The notes under the pieces: model-generated
Told to the model about the DNA's origin: nothing
What the model saw: only the letters and a program-made list of their open reading frames with translations
The model's database searches: none
Assembly: GCF_003989135.1 (NCBI RefSeq)
Contig: NZ_RYZZ01000032.1
Coordinates: 1-32,114 of the forward strand
Reading direction: 5' to 3'
DNA: 32,114 nucleotides
Source: Peribacillus cavernae
Lineage (GTDB): Bacteria; Bacillota; Bacilli; Bacillales; DSM-1321
Part shown: positions 8,342-15,754 of the stretch, in pieces
How the letters are laid out: every line of letters starts with the position of its first letter
Numbering within the stretch: the stretch's first letter is position 1
Position numbers and translations under genes: made by a program

Positions 8342-9379
8342 ATGAAAGATTTTTTTAGTAAGTTGTTAAATGGAATGAGTATTGGGATTGTTGTTTCGTT
8401 AATTCCAAATGCTCTGTTAGGGGAAATTCTGAAGTTATTGATTCCGCATTTTCCAGCCTTACAGCATGTATTTGATATCACAGTGTTTGTGATGAGTCTG
8501 CTGCCTGTTATGATTGGTGTGATGGTAGGGATTACGTTTAATTTAACACCCATTCAAACAGCAAGTGTAGGTATAGCGGCAATGGTTGGCAGTGGTGCCA
8601 TTCAAAAAACGGCTGATGGTTTATTTGCCCTTAATGGGATTGGAATCGTTATTAATACAGGGATTACAGCTGCATTGACAGTGTTATTCGTTCAATTAAT
8701 TGGCAACCGATTAAAAGCTTATTCCATCCTTTTGATGCCAACCTTGGGTATTTTAGTACCAGGTATGATTGGTTATTTGCTTCTGCCATTTGTGAAAACT
8801 TCTACAGGTTTACTAGGTGTCGCTGTTGCTAATGTGACTACTTTGCAACCAATTGTAATGGGCGCTCTTATTGCTGTTATTTTCTGTCTTATTATTCTGT
8901 CGCCTATTTCGACGGTTGGGGTAGCCACTGTGATCATGCTTTCAGGTACTGGATCTGGTGCAGCTAATCTCGGAATTGTTGCAGCAGGCGTAGGTTTAGC
9001 CATTGCCAGCTATAAAGCAAACTCACTCGGGACGGCATTAGCACATGTCTTAGGTTCGCCTAAAATTCAAATGAGAAATTTTTTCATGAAACCAAAAATT
9101 GCTTTTCCTATGTTGATTACTGCTGCGATTCTTGGCGCATTGGCAGGTTTGTTAAATATTCAAGGAACACCTTATAGCGCTGGTTTCGGTTTATCAGGTT
9201 TAGTTGGACCGCTTAATTATATTAATTTAGCTGAGGGTGGGTGGACAGCTAAAAATGTTTCGATCATGTTAAGCACTTTCTTAATTCTTCCGATTGTGTT
9301 GAATCTTGGACTTATCTATATTTTCTCCAGGAAATTAAAAATGATTAAAGCGGAAGATTATAAATTGAATTTTGATTAA
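8342..9379 (+). CDS. PfoR-type PTS system IIC-like membrane protein (PTS_EIIC_2)
   Basis: 345 residues with about 9-10 hydrophobic segments and almost no soluble domain. ATG 8342 follows GGGAG by about 9 bases. The sequence pattern (SLIPNALLGEILK at the N-terminus, LLPVMIGVMVGITFNLTPIQ, GTGSGAANLGIVAAGVG, and GSPKIQMRNFFMKPKIAFPM) is that of the COG3641/PfoR group. That group has a PTS IIC-like membrane domain without IIA or IIB. The name comes from the Clostridium perfringens pfoR locus, described as a regulator of perfringolysin; its biochemical role is unresolved. No sugar-specific IIA/IIB genes are next to it, so its substrate is open. Confidence 0.85.
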   Translation: MKDFFSKLLNGMSIGIVVSLIPNALLGEILKLLIPHFPALQHVFDITVFVMSLLPVMIGVMVGITFNLTPIQTASVGIAAMVGSGAIQKTADGLFALNGIGIVINTGITAALTVLFVQLIGNRLKAYSILLMPTLGILVPGMIGYLLLPFVKTSTGLLGVAVANVTTLQPIVMGALIAVIFCLIILSPISTVGVATVIMLSGTGSGAANLGIVAAGVGLAIASYKANSLGTALAHVLGSPKIQMRNFFMKPKIAFPMLITAAILGALAGLLNIQGTPYSAGFGLSGLVGPLNYINLAEGGWTAKNVSIMLSTFLILPIVLNLGLIYIFSRKLKMIKAEDYKLNFD

Positions 9380-9971
9380 TAATTCAAATCGTCTCATGAA
9401 ATAGATGTTCATGTTCATTTTCGTTCATGTCCTTCCAAATAGTTGTATGCTAATTTCACCTTATCAGAACAAGTGTTCCCAATCAAGAGATATGTTTTAA
9501 AACGATACAAAGCATTCATGTATCAAAGATATGCATGGTTCAATCACGTTTGGGGAATCTGTAAAAATCAGTATAATTTTTGAGAGAATGCCCACATGGT
9601 ACCATTAACAATCAAATAAGAATTTGGGAAACCTGTGTAAGATTTTATTATCTTTACAGGTTTTTTGGTTGAGGAAATAGACGCTGGATTGCAAAGAAGA
9701 CATTCTAATGAAGGTGAAATTAGCCGAATTAACTGTGCTTGTCCCTTTTGAAGTTTGTATGATGGAAATAATAAAAGATGGAGTAATAGGTCCCCACCCT
9801 TCACAAGATAATAATTGAAAAATCTTTTATACATCCTAAGCCTCTCCGATATTTCTCTATATTGCCCTTTGTTCCAGACAGATGCAAACTGATGCCATAC
9901 TTTACGAGTACATGTTACTATTTAATTGGAAAGTTCGATTCAACTGTGATTCATGAAAGGAGTTTACCGAT
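9380..9971. other. Intergenic DNA without a supported gene
   Basis: About 590 bases. It holds a terminator-like hairpin at 9630-9666 and a 36-codon plus-strand open frame at 9708-9818 with only a poor ribosome site. A minus-strand frame at 9568-9834 has no start signal. I do not call any of these frames as genes. Confidence 0.4.
9630..9666 (+). terminator. Terminator-like hairpin
   Basis: AACCTGT (9630-9636) with AAGA on the left arm pairs with TCTTTACAGGTT (9651-9662) on the right, with one mismatch/bulge. TTTT then follows. It lies 250 bases past the PfoR-like gene. Confidence 0.55.
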
Positions 9972-10361
9972 ATGATTAAATATGAACTGCTTCAGCATGT
10001 TGGTCTTAACGTGACAGACTTAGAAAAAGCAAAGCATTTCTATAGTCAAATTCTCTGTTTAAAAGAAGTAAAGCGGCCTGATTTTGACTTTGAAGGCGCC
10101 TGGTATCAACTAGGCGACTACCAGCGCTCCCATTTGCTAGTAATGCCGGATTCCCAGACAATTCGGCCAGATAAAAGCTTAAGCAGCAAAGAAGGCCATT
10201 TGGCGCTCAGAGTGGAAAATTATCAAGAAACCCTAAATTGGTTGAAGAAAAATCGTATAGATGTTCTGGAACAACCAAACAGCGTCAGCGGCTTTGCCCA
10301 GATTTTCTGTGCGGATCCGGATGGGAATTTGATTGAATTAAATGTAGAGCGAGGAAATTGA
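9972..10361 (+). CDS. VOC family protein (glyoxalase-type)
   Basis: 129 residues. ATG 9972 has AAAGGAG 8-9 bases upstream. It is a typical single-domain VOC enzyme with two paired modules. Likely metal ligands are present: His9 (QHVGLNV), His54 (SHLLVM) or His76 (GHLALRV), and Glu122 (DPDGNLIELNV). The DPDGN-IEL ending is the strong family signature. It probably acts as a cytoplasmic metal-dependent lyase, dioxygenase or resistance enzyme; the substrate cannot be read from sequence. The TGA stop is followed in frame by a further 36 open codons. Confidence 0.88.
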   Translation: MIKYELLQHVGLNVTDLEKAKHFYSQILCLKEVKRPDFDFEGAWYQLGDYQRSHLLVMPDSQTIRPDKSLSSKEGHLALRVENYQETLNWLKKNRIDVLEQPNSVSGFAQIFCADPDGNLIELNVERGN

Positions 10362-10472
10362 CTATACCCGGGATATGAATTGGACGCTGGTAATCAAGGC
10401 GATAATAAGCTTATAGAAGCAAAACTGTTAGATGCGAGTGGAATTGCAAGAGTTTTAACAAAACCATCTTAA
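10362..10472 (+). pseudogene. In-frame 36-codon extension or coding remnant after the VOC stop
   Basis: After TGA 10359-10361 the same frame continues as LYPGYELDAGNQGDNKLIEA, then KLLDASGIARVL, to TAA 10470-10472. It has no ATG start and no ribosome site of its own. The residues look protein-like rather than random. It is either the tail of another, mostly deleted gene or a C-terminal extension cut off by a new stop codon. Confidence 0.3.
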
Positions 10473-10552
10473 ACTATAGGGCTTTTCTGTAATAAGGATT
10501 GTAGAAACGATCAAACTTTTTATGAAGAAGTAATCATTGTAATAAAATAAAG

Positions 10553-10595
10553 GCTTGTTTTGATCAATCTTTTTTCAAAACAAGCATTTTTCTTT
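10553..10595 (+). terminator. Intrinsic terminator downstream of the VOC gene
   Basis: GCTTGTTTTGA (10553-10563) pairs perfectly with TCAAAACAAGC (10575-10585). ATTTTTCTTTT follows. Confidence 0.8.
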
Positions 10596-10692
10596 TCTGC
10601 ATTTACAGGGTTAATGGAAACAATTTGATCAAACTTTATTGTAAATCTATACCAATATCATTGTGCGGATTCCTGCTCGTTCAGTCCCAAAT

Positions 10693-11158
10693 TTACAGCG
10701 TGTCATCCCATGAACTTTGACCATCGTAGGATATGCCATGCTGCTCTTGCGCTATTTTCATGGGGTCCTCGTGAGAAAGAGTAAAGACCATCTTGGGTTT
10801 CTCATCTTTGATGTACAAGATGTAGACCGTATCATGGATCAAATCTATTGGCTGACCCGGGGTTTTTTCTAGGGGGATCGTCCCCTTCGTTTTCACCATT
10901 GTATAGTGAGGATTGAGGGGGATTTCTTCAACTTGGGACCGTTTTGACGAATTGAGAACCGAGGGAGTGTAAGTATGCCTCACTTTTTGCAGTCCCTGTC
11001 AGATAGTCTTCTTTCGAGACCACCTGGATAGCGCCACCCGGACCCGTACCCACAAGGGAGTCACTCACGTGGGGAGCCAGAAGATCCGGCTCAAACGCAT
11101 TATGACCCCGATTGAATTCCTCAAAGTATACACAGATTTTATCACTTACTTGATTCAT
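10693..11158 (-). pseudogene. Frameshifted NTF2/SnoaL-like small protein gene
   Basis: The frame from ATG 11158 reads MNQVSDKICVYFEEFNRG, then LLAPHVSDSLVGTGPGG, and stops at 10928. The next frame continues the protein from about 10940 with QVEEIPLNPHYTMVKTKG, then PIDLIHDTVYILYIKDEKP, and ends at 10693. Joined near 10937 by a single-base shift they give about 154 residues. That is the length and pattern of an NTF2-like (SnoaL/DUF4440-type) protein. The gene is either broken or carries a sequencing error. A loose AGGAAAGGA lies upstream of the ATG. Confidence 0.65.
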
Positions 11159-11201
11159 GGTTCTTCACCAATCCTTTCCTGATCACAAATTTAGTGATTT
11201 T

Positions 11202-11323
11202 ACAATCAATGGATCATCAGCCGGCCGAATCCCAAGCCTCACCAGTTCCAGGAATCCGGCATCGACAATTTCATTTCCCGGATAGGTACCGCCGCCGTTA
11301 TTGATACTTAACATGCTGCCATC
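11202..11323 (-). pseudogene. 122-bp fragment of a second glucodextranase gene
   Basis: This stretch aligns without gaps to 3599-3720 of the GH15 gene and differs at 11 of 122 positions by my count (about 91% identity). The minus-strand translation reads DGSMLSINNGGGTYPGNEIV then DAGFLELVRLGIRPADDPLI. This corresponds to residues about 554-596 of the intact enzyme. The sequence similarity stops sharply at both ends. The substitutions, mostly synonymous or mild, suggest a diverged paralogue that was lost rather than a recent copy. Confidence 0.85.
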
Positions 11324-11507
11324 TGGCACCGTTGGCATTCAGGCCTTTAAATCATCTCCAGAGTACGAATATATTATAGAGCTATTTGAAGACTCCTTTT
11401 TGGGAAATCAATTATTTGAGGAGATAAAGTTGCTTAATCGTTCGAATTGGAATAAAGGAAAAACCCCCCTAATAGCAGGAGAATTCAGCTGGAAACAAAG
11501 CTTGTGA
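11324..11507 (+). pseudogene. Coding remnant of unknown family
   Basis: Right after the glucodextranase fragment a plus-strand frame reads GTVGIQAFKSSPEYEYIIEL, then FEDSFLGNQLFEEIKLLN, to TGA 11505-11507. The composition is protein-like. The only upstream start (TTG 11301) lies inside the antisense of the GH15 fragment, so the true N-terminus is missing. No family recognised. Confidence 0.35.
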
Positions 11508-11549
11508 ACCCTGCTTTTTGGGGTGAGAAACTTAAGTGATAAAAGAAGA

Positions 11550-11576
11550 AAAGGATGGATATTTTATCCATCCTTT
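11550..11576 (-). terminator. Intrinsic terminator of the hydantoinase operon
   Basis: A perfect 12-bp stem: AAAGGATGGATA (11550-11561) with TATCCATCCTTT (11565-11576). On the minus strand it is followed by TCTTCTTTT. It lies about 20 bases past the permease stop. Confidence 0.85.
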
Positions 11577-11597
11577 CTATATAATCTTCTTCTGAAT

Positions 11598-13004
11598 CTA
11601 GGATTTTATTCTCTCGATTACTTCTTTTTGAGGATACTTCTTGAGGATCCACTGTGTCATTAAGATATAATAAACCGCCGCCCCAATTATCATTGATACA
11701 AAGAAAGCATAATCAGGGAAAAATACTCCAGAAATTATTCCAGGTATAAATCCAATGAAAGCTGCTGGATTAAAATTTTTATAATATCTGTATTGACCAT
11801 TTGAATCATACAAGTCATCAATAGACAACTTTCTTCTCCTAACCATATAATAGTCACTGACCATTATTCCTAAAATCGGCCCCAGAAGACATGAAATAAT
11901 GAGTAATAGTGTTGAAGTATAGTTCGCAAATTCCCAAGGTTGAATTAATAGACCAATAACACCTGCAATGACTACGGCTACACTGAATTTTATCTTTTTA
12001 GGAAAAAGGTTAACAAAAACATATCCTGGAGGCATTAAGTTCTGTCCAGTATTTGAAGCCACTTGGGCGAAGATAACAAATGCGCCTAATACAAAAACTA
12101 ATAAAAATATATTATCTTTAAAAATCTCTGTCATTACTGTGATAGGGTTCCATTCTCCAGTGGCAATTCCACTCACCATCCCGATCGCGACAAATAACGC
12201 CATTGGTATAATTAGCCCCCAGAACTGTGAGTGTATACTGCCCCGATTGAGTACAAAGAAGCTTTCATTTTTACCCCTTTTCAGGAAGCGGGTCATATCA
12301 GCAATACTAACGGCCATCGTAATTTGCGCGCCAGCCATAATAGCCATTGCCGTGAGAAATGAAAAACCGCCTTCACCAGGCTGTAAAAAATCTGCCATCG
12401 TAATATCATATTCGGTTATTAAGAAGTACAATATATACAGACCTGTGGCAAATAGAACTGGAGTTGCTACCCAGTCGAATTTTTCAATGGCATTGATGCC
12501 AGATGCTGTATTCCAAATTTGAAAAGCTCCGAAAATAATTATAATTAGAGTTAAATTGGAATATCCTGTTAGAACGATCATGATTTCATTAATCGCCATC
12601 GCTCCCAGCCATGTTTGGAAGCCAAACCAAAAGATAGCAGGAAGTGCCCGGATCAATCCCGGAATATGGGCACCCAGATACCCAAAAGGTGCACGGGCAT
12701 AAACAGCATAAGGGATTCCATGTTTAAGCCCAATATCACCTGTTAAAACAAGAAGTGCCCAAACAATTACATTTCCCAAGATTGCTGACAAAATAATAGC
12801 TATTGGGGAAAGTGCCGGGTAAAGCTGGGCACCTGCAATAAATGAAACCAATTGTACATACATTCCTACACTGATCATAAAAAATCCAACACTGGAAACA
12901 GTCCGTTCCGATTCCTTCGTAGGCATTATATCCTTACCGGTCAAACTCAATCCATTGGTATTAACGACAACTTTGTCCTCCACCTTAGTAGCATTTATAT
13001 CCAT
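11598..13004 (-). CDS. NCS1-family nucleobase/hydantoin/allantoin permease
   Basis: 468 residues with about 12 transmembrane segments. AGGAGG lies 7-8 bases before ATG 13004 and overlaps the stop codon of the upstream hydantoinase gene, so the two are translationally linked. N-terminal features typical of NCS1 are present: GKDIMPTKESERTVSS before TM1, and GLKHGIPYAVYARAPFGYLG in the early transporter core. AGAQITMAVSIADMTRFLKRG lies mid-protein. The family imports cytosine, uracil, allantoin, hydantoins or related compounds with Na+ or H+. The hydantoinase next door points to a hydantoin, dihydropyrimidine or allantoin substrate (inference). Confidence 0.9.
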   Translation of the reverse strand: MDINATKVEDKVVVNTNGLSLTGKDIMPTKESERTVSSVGFFMISVGMYVQLVSFIAGAQLYPALSPIAIILSAILGNVIVWALLVLTGDIGLKHGIPYAVYARAPFGYLGAHIPGLIRALPAIFWFGFQTWLGAMAINEIMIVLTGYSNLTLIIIIFGAFQIWNTASGINAIEKFDWVATPVLFATGLYILYFLITEYDITMADFLQPGEGGFSFLTAMAIMAGAQITMAVSIADMTRFLKRGKNESFFVLNRGSIHSQFWGLIIPMALFVAIGMVSGIATGEWNPITVMTEIFKDNIFLLVFVLGAFVIFAQVASNTGQNLMPPGYVFVNLFPKKIKFSVAVVIAGVIGLLIQPWEFANYTSTLLLIISCLLGPILGIMVSDYYMVRRRKLSIDDLYDSNGQYRYYKNFNPAAFIGFIPGIISGVFFPDYAFFVSMIIGAAVYYILMTQWILKKYPQKEVIERIKS

Positions 13005-13013
13005 AATTTCCTC

Positions 13014-14393
13014 CTACATCATAGGTTTTGATCTTTTTACAAATGATCCAAAACGAGTTTCACTGGAAAGTTGACCATCAGCAATAACTTGATGACCGGC
13101 TACTAAGGTGTGGGCTACTTTTCCTTTTAGTAATTTTCCTTCAAATGGTGTATAATCAGTTTGCATATGTAGGTTGTCTGCTGTGATTCGCTGAGTTGAT
13201 GTGGGGTCAACAATAGCTATATCTGCATCGCTGCCGACACCTATCCTTCCTTTTCTTGGATACATCCCCATGGTTCTTGCCACATTCGTAGAGGTCAGCG
13301 CAGCAAATTTCTCCCGTGTTAAGCGTCGGGTTTGTACGCCGTCCGAGTATAGAACGATTCCTCTCGTTTCGATACCTGGTAAACCGTTTGGTGCACTTGG
13401 AAAGTAGTCAGAATACTTATCTTTTTGTAAAGAGTCATAGCAACAGTGATCACTGTTCACTACATCAATCAGGTTCTCTGAAACCATTTCCCATAACATA
13501 TCCTTCTCTGCATTTGCTCTAATTGGAGGACTGCAAATATATAAATGTCCCTTATCCTCGTTATAAATATCTTCCTCCAGTGAAAGATAATGTGTACAAA
13601 CTTCAGTGAAAATTGGCAATTTCTTCACTTGCTTATAGTGTTGAAGAATTTCTCTTACTTTCCCTGTGCTCATATGTACAAATAAGCCAGGGGCTTCCGT
13701 TTCCTCTAATAATGCCAAAAGACTGGCCACTTCCTCTGCTTCTGCGATAGGAGGCCTGCTTTTTGCATGATAAATAGGTGATAGCTGATTATTGTTCACA
13801 TAATTGTTAATAGCTCTGTTAATAATATCGTTATTTTCGGCATGAAAAAGTGCCAGTCCATCATATTGAGATATTTTTTTCAAAATATCGTAGATACCGC
13901 CTTTGTTTATTCGCACTGAATTATCATATACGGTAAACATCTTAATGCTCGGTATTCCGGATTGAATTAACTCTTTAACTTGACCCAATTGGTTTAGATT
14001 GGAATCTGTAAAACAGCCATGAAATGAATAATTTACATAGGATTCCTCATTGGCTTCTGACATTCGCCTAACTAGAGCATCAATTGGAGTTTCACCCTCA
14101 TATGGGATAGCGAATTCAATAAGAGTTGTTGTACCTCCGAAAGCAGCTGCTTTGGAAGCTTGACTAAATGAATCCAAGGTAGTAAATTCACCAAGCTTAA
14201 GGTTAATATGAACATGTGAATCTATCATCCCCGGATAAACTTCCATCCCTGAGGCATCAATATTAATCCTGGCTTCCGGAAAATAATCCGAATGCCCTAT
14301 CTGAACAATTTCCCCATTTTTAATACCTACATCCACTTTTAAACTTGAATCCGCATTCACTACTGTTCCATTCTTAATAATGGTGTCTAACAT
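13014..14393 (-). CDS. Dihydropyrimidinase / hydantoinase (cyclic amidohydrolase)
   Basis: 459 residues from ATG 14393, which has AGGAGG 7 bases upstream; a longer frame from TTG 14447 is less likely. It is a metal-dependent amidohydrolase with the full binuclear-site set: His60 and His62 (DSHVHINLK), Lys151 to be carboxylated (PSIKMFTVY), His184 (LFHAEN), His240 (FVHMSTG) and Asp315 (NSDHCC). The C-terminal KGRIGVGSDADIAIVDP is the usual beta-domain return. It opens cyclic ureides such as dihydropyrimidines, hydantoins or possibly allantoin. Dihydropyrimidinase/hydantoinase is favoured by the GxxTxxxD-type start and the SxKMFxxY motif. It is the middle gene of a gntR-hydantoinase-permease operon. 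No carbamoylase gene is nearby. Confidence 0.88.
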   Translation of the reverse strand: MLDTIIKNGTVVNADSSLKVDVGIKNGEIVQIGHSDYFPEARINIDASGMEVYPGMIDSHVHINLKLGEFTTLDSFSQASKAAAFGGTTTLIEFAIPYEGETPIDALVRRMSEANEESYVNYSFHGCFTDSNLNQLGQVKELIQSGIPSIKMFTVYDNSVRINKGGIYDILKKISQYDGLALFHAENNDIINRAINNYVNNNQLSPIYHAKSRPPIAEAEEVASLLALLEETEAPGLFVHMSTGKVREILQHYKQVKKLPIFTEVCTHYLSLEEDIYNEDKGHLYICSPPIRANAEKDMLWEMVSENLIDVVNSDHCCYDSLQKDKYSDYFPSAPNGLPGIETRGIVLYSDGVQTRRLTREKFAALTSTNVARTMGMYPRKGRIGVGSDADIAIVDPTSTQRITADNLHMQTDYTPFEGKLLKGKVAHTLVAGHQVIADGQLSSETRFGSFVKRSKPMM

Positions 14394-14478
14394 TCTAATC
14401 CTCCTGTTAAAATTTTTTCTTATAAAAAGTAGTACATTTGTTTTCAATCACCCCCCTAAAAAATGGTAACTGCAAAAT

Positions 14479-15180
14479 TCAATCATATAACATCGCGGTT
14501 AAATGTTCTAAGTGGTGAGTCATAAGTTCTTCAGCAACTTTGTAATCTTTATTCTTTATCGATGTTACTATCGCCTCGTGCTCTTTTAGTTGGTGACTGC
14601 GCGCTTCATAGCTTTTAATTGCCTTTTTATTAAGATGTTGCCAAAGCGGATGATCGTTTTGTTCAAAGAGACTATTTACAATCTGGATTAAAATGTCATT
14701 ATGTGTCGCTTTAGCTAACTTTTTATGAAACATTACACCATAAGTAAAAAACTCATCTATTTTTTCATCATCATGAATAATAGTTTTTAGATGTTGATTT
14801 GTATACTCAATTTCTAAAATATCTTTTTCAGATGCACGTTCTATTGCTAGTTTCGTAATGATAGATTCTATATGAATACGTACTTCAATTAATTCAAACG
14901 CACTGTTATTTTTAATTTTTTTAATTTCAAATTGGAAATCAGGAGCGTATTTTTTTATATAAGATCCATCTCCAATTTTAATTTCAATAATATCCATCAT
15001 TTCTAGAACAGCGAGCGCTTCCCTTACAGACGTCCGACTTACCCCAAGTTGCGAAGAAATCTCTCTTTCTGCCGGCAATCTATCCCCAGCCTTAAATTTC
15101 TTATTTTGAATGGCATTGTTGATTTGCTCTGCTATTTTCACATATAATTTTTCTTTTTTTTCAATAGGACTAAAGATCAA
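14479..15180 (-). CDS. GntR/FadR-family transcriptional regulator
   Basis: About 233 residues from TTG 15180, chosen because AAGGGAG lies 8 bases upstream; a longer frame to TTG 15222 has no ribosome site. A winged helix-turn-helix lies at the N-terminus (KFKAGDRLPAEREISSQLGV then SRTSVREALAVLEMMDII, ending GDGSYIKK). An FCD-type all-alpha ligand domain follows (from VRIHIESIITKLAIERAS to MTHHLEHLTAMLYD) with the FHKKLAKATHN motif and C-terminal histidines typical of metal-assisted ligand binding. It is the first gene of the operon, so it is probably autoregulated and the local regulator of the hydantoinase and permease. Confidence 0.9.
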   Translation of the reverse strand: MIFSPIEKKEKLYVKIAEQINNAIQNKKFKAGDRLPAEREISSQLGVSRTSVREALAVLEMMDIIEIKIGDGSYIKKYAPDFQFEIKKIKNNSAFELIEVRIHIESIITKLAIERASEKDILEIEYTNQHLKTIIHDDEKIDEFFTYGVMFHKKLAKATHNDILIQIVNSLFEQNDHPLWQHLNKKAIKSYEARSHQLKEHEAIVTSIKNKDYKVAEELMTHHLEHLTAMLYD

Positions 15181-15231
15181 TTTTTCCACTCCCTTGTTTG
15201 AATTTTCCGATACTTCAGTCAAGATGTCAAG

Positions 15232-15256
15232 TGGTAAAATGGCCAGACCAATTATA
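15232..15256 (-). promoter_or_regulatory. Candidate -10 box and FadR-type operator of the gntR operon
   Basis: On the minus strand TATAAT (15256-15251) is followed at once by a TGGT-N11-ACCA dyad (15250-15232), overlapping the expected transcription start. FadR-type GntR proteins bind TGGT..ACCA-like sites. The -35 is poor, and a second possible promoter (TTGACA near 15229) exists, so this is tentative. Confidence 0.35.
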
Positions 15257-15754
15257 AAAATTTTATATTAATAGATTTAACCCACTTTTACTCTGTTTAT
15301 TATTGAATGAGGGCAACTCCATTTTTCAGCCAAAGATGCTAGCAGGTGGCTAATCACTTCCAGATTTCAGTCCGTCCACCGGGCACCATTACTTAAATGT
15401 AATCCTAAGGAGGAGACTTGGCTAAATCGTGTTGACGACTCCTCCACCATAAAGATGAAGAAAAGCCAGTATTCTGGGACTGAAGCGTGACAACACAATC
15501 GGTGGCCATATCGAGCAAACTGGATCTCATGGCTTAACCATAACCTGGCCATATGTTTATTACCGATGTAAAAGCTAGCAGTTATTCAATTTTGTGAATC
15601 AATGAAAGGAACCCTTTGCTTTAAGGGTTTCTTTCATTGAATGAGATGGCTATTTCATCAAAAGAATTACATATCAAACATTCTGTTCAAAACCTGTGTG
15701 AATAATAAAGGTGTAGAGAGATTAAATGCTTGATATTTATTATATCTCTCACAG
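15257..15754. other. Intergenic DNA with a strong hairpin, no supported gene
   Basis: About 500 bases. The part 15360-15560 is open on the minus strand for 61 codons and on the plus strand for short runs, but with no ribosome site or recognisable motif; it may be a worn mobile-element remnant. The main structured feature is the hairpin at 15599-15640. Confidence 0.35.
15599..15640. repeat. Long imperfect hairpin
   Basis: TCAATGAAAG...AACCCTT pairs with AAGGGTT...CTTTCATTGA (arms 15599-15617 and about 15622-15640) with one small internal mismatch. Neither strand has a T tract after the stem, so it is not a standard terminator. It lies about 115 bases past the sqhC stop. Confidence 0.6.

Noticed and set aside
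9568..9834. 88-codon minus-strand frame
   Set aside because: No ribosome site, poor start, and it covers the terminator-like hairpin at 9630-9666.
11968..12522. 184-codon plus-strand frame
   Set aside because: Antisense shadow of the NCS1 permease; its composition mirrors the membrane segments of that gene.
14394..14447. Longer hydantoinase start at TTG 14447
   Set aside because: ATG 14393 has an AGGAGG site at ideal spacing, and family members begin with the M-L-D-x-x-I-K-N-G pattern found there.
15367..15552. 61-codon minus-strand frame in the sqhC-gntR gap
   Set aside because: No ribosome site and no recognisable motif; the sequence may be an old mobile-element remnant but I cannot support this.
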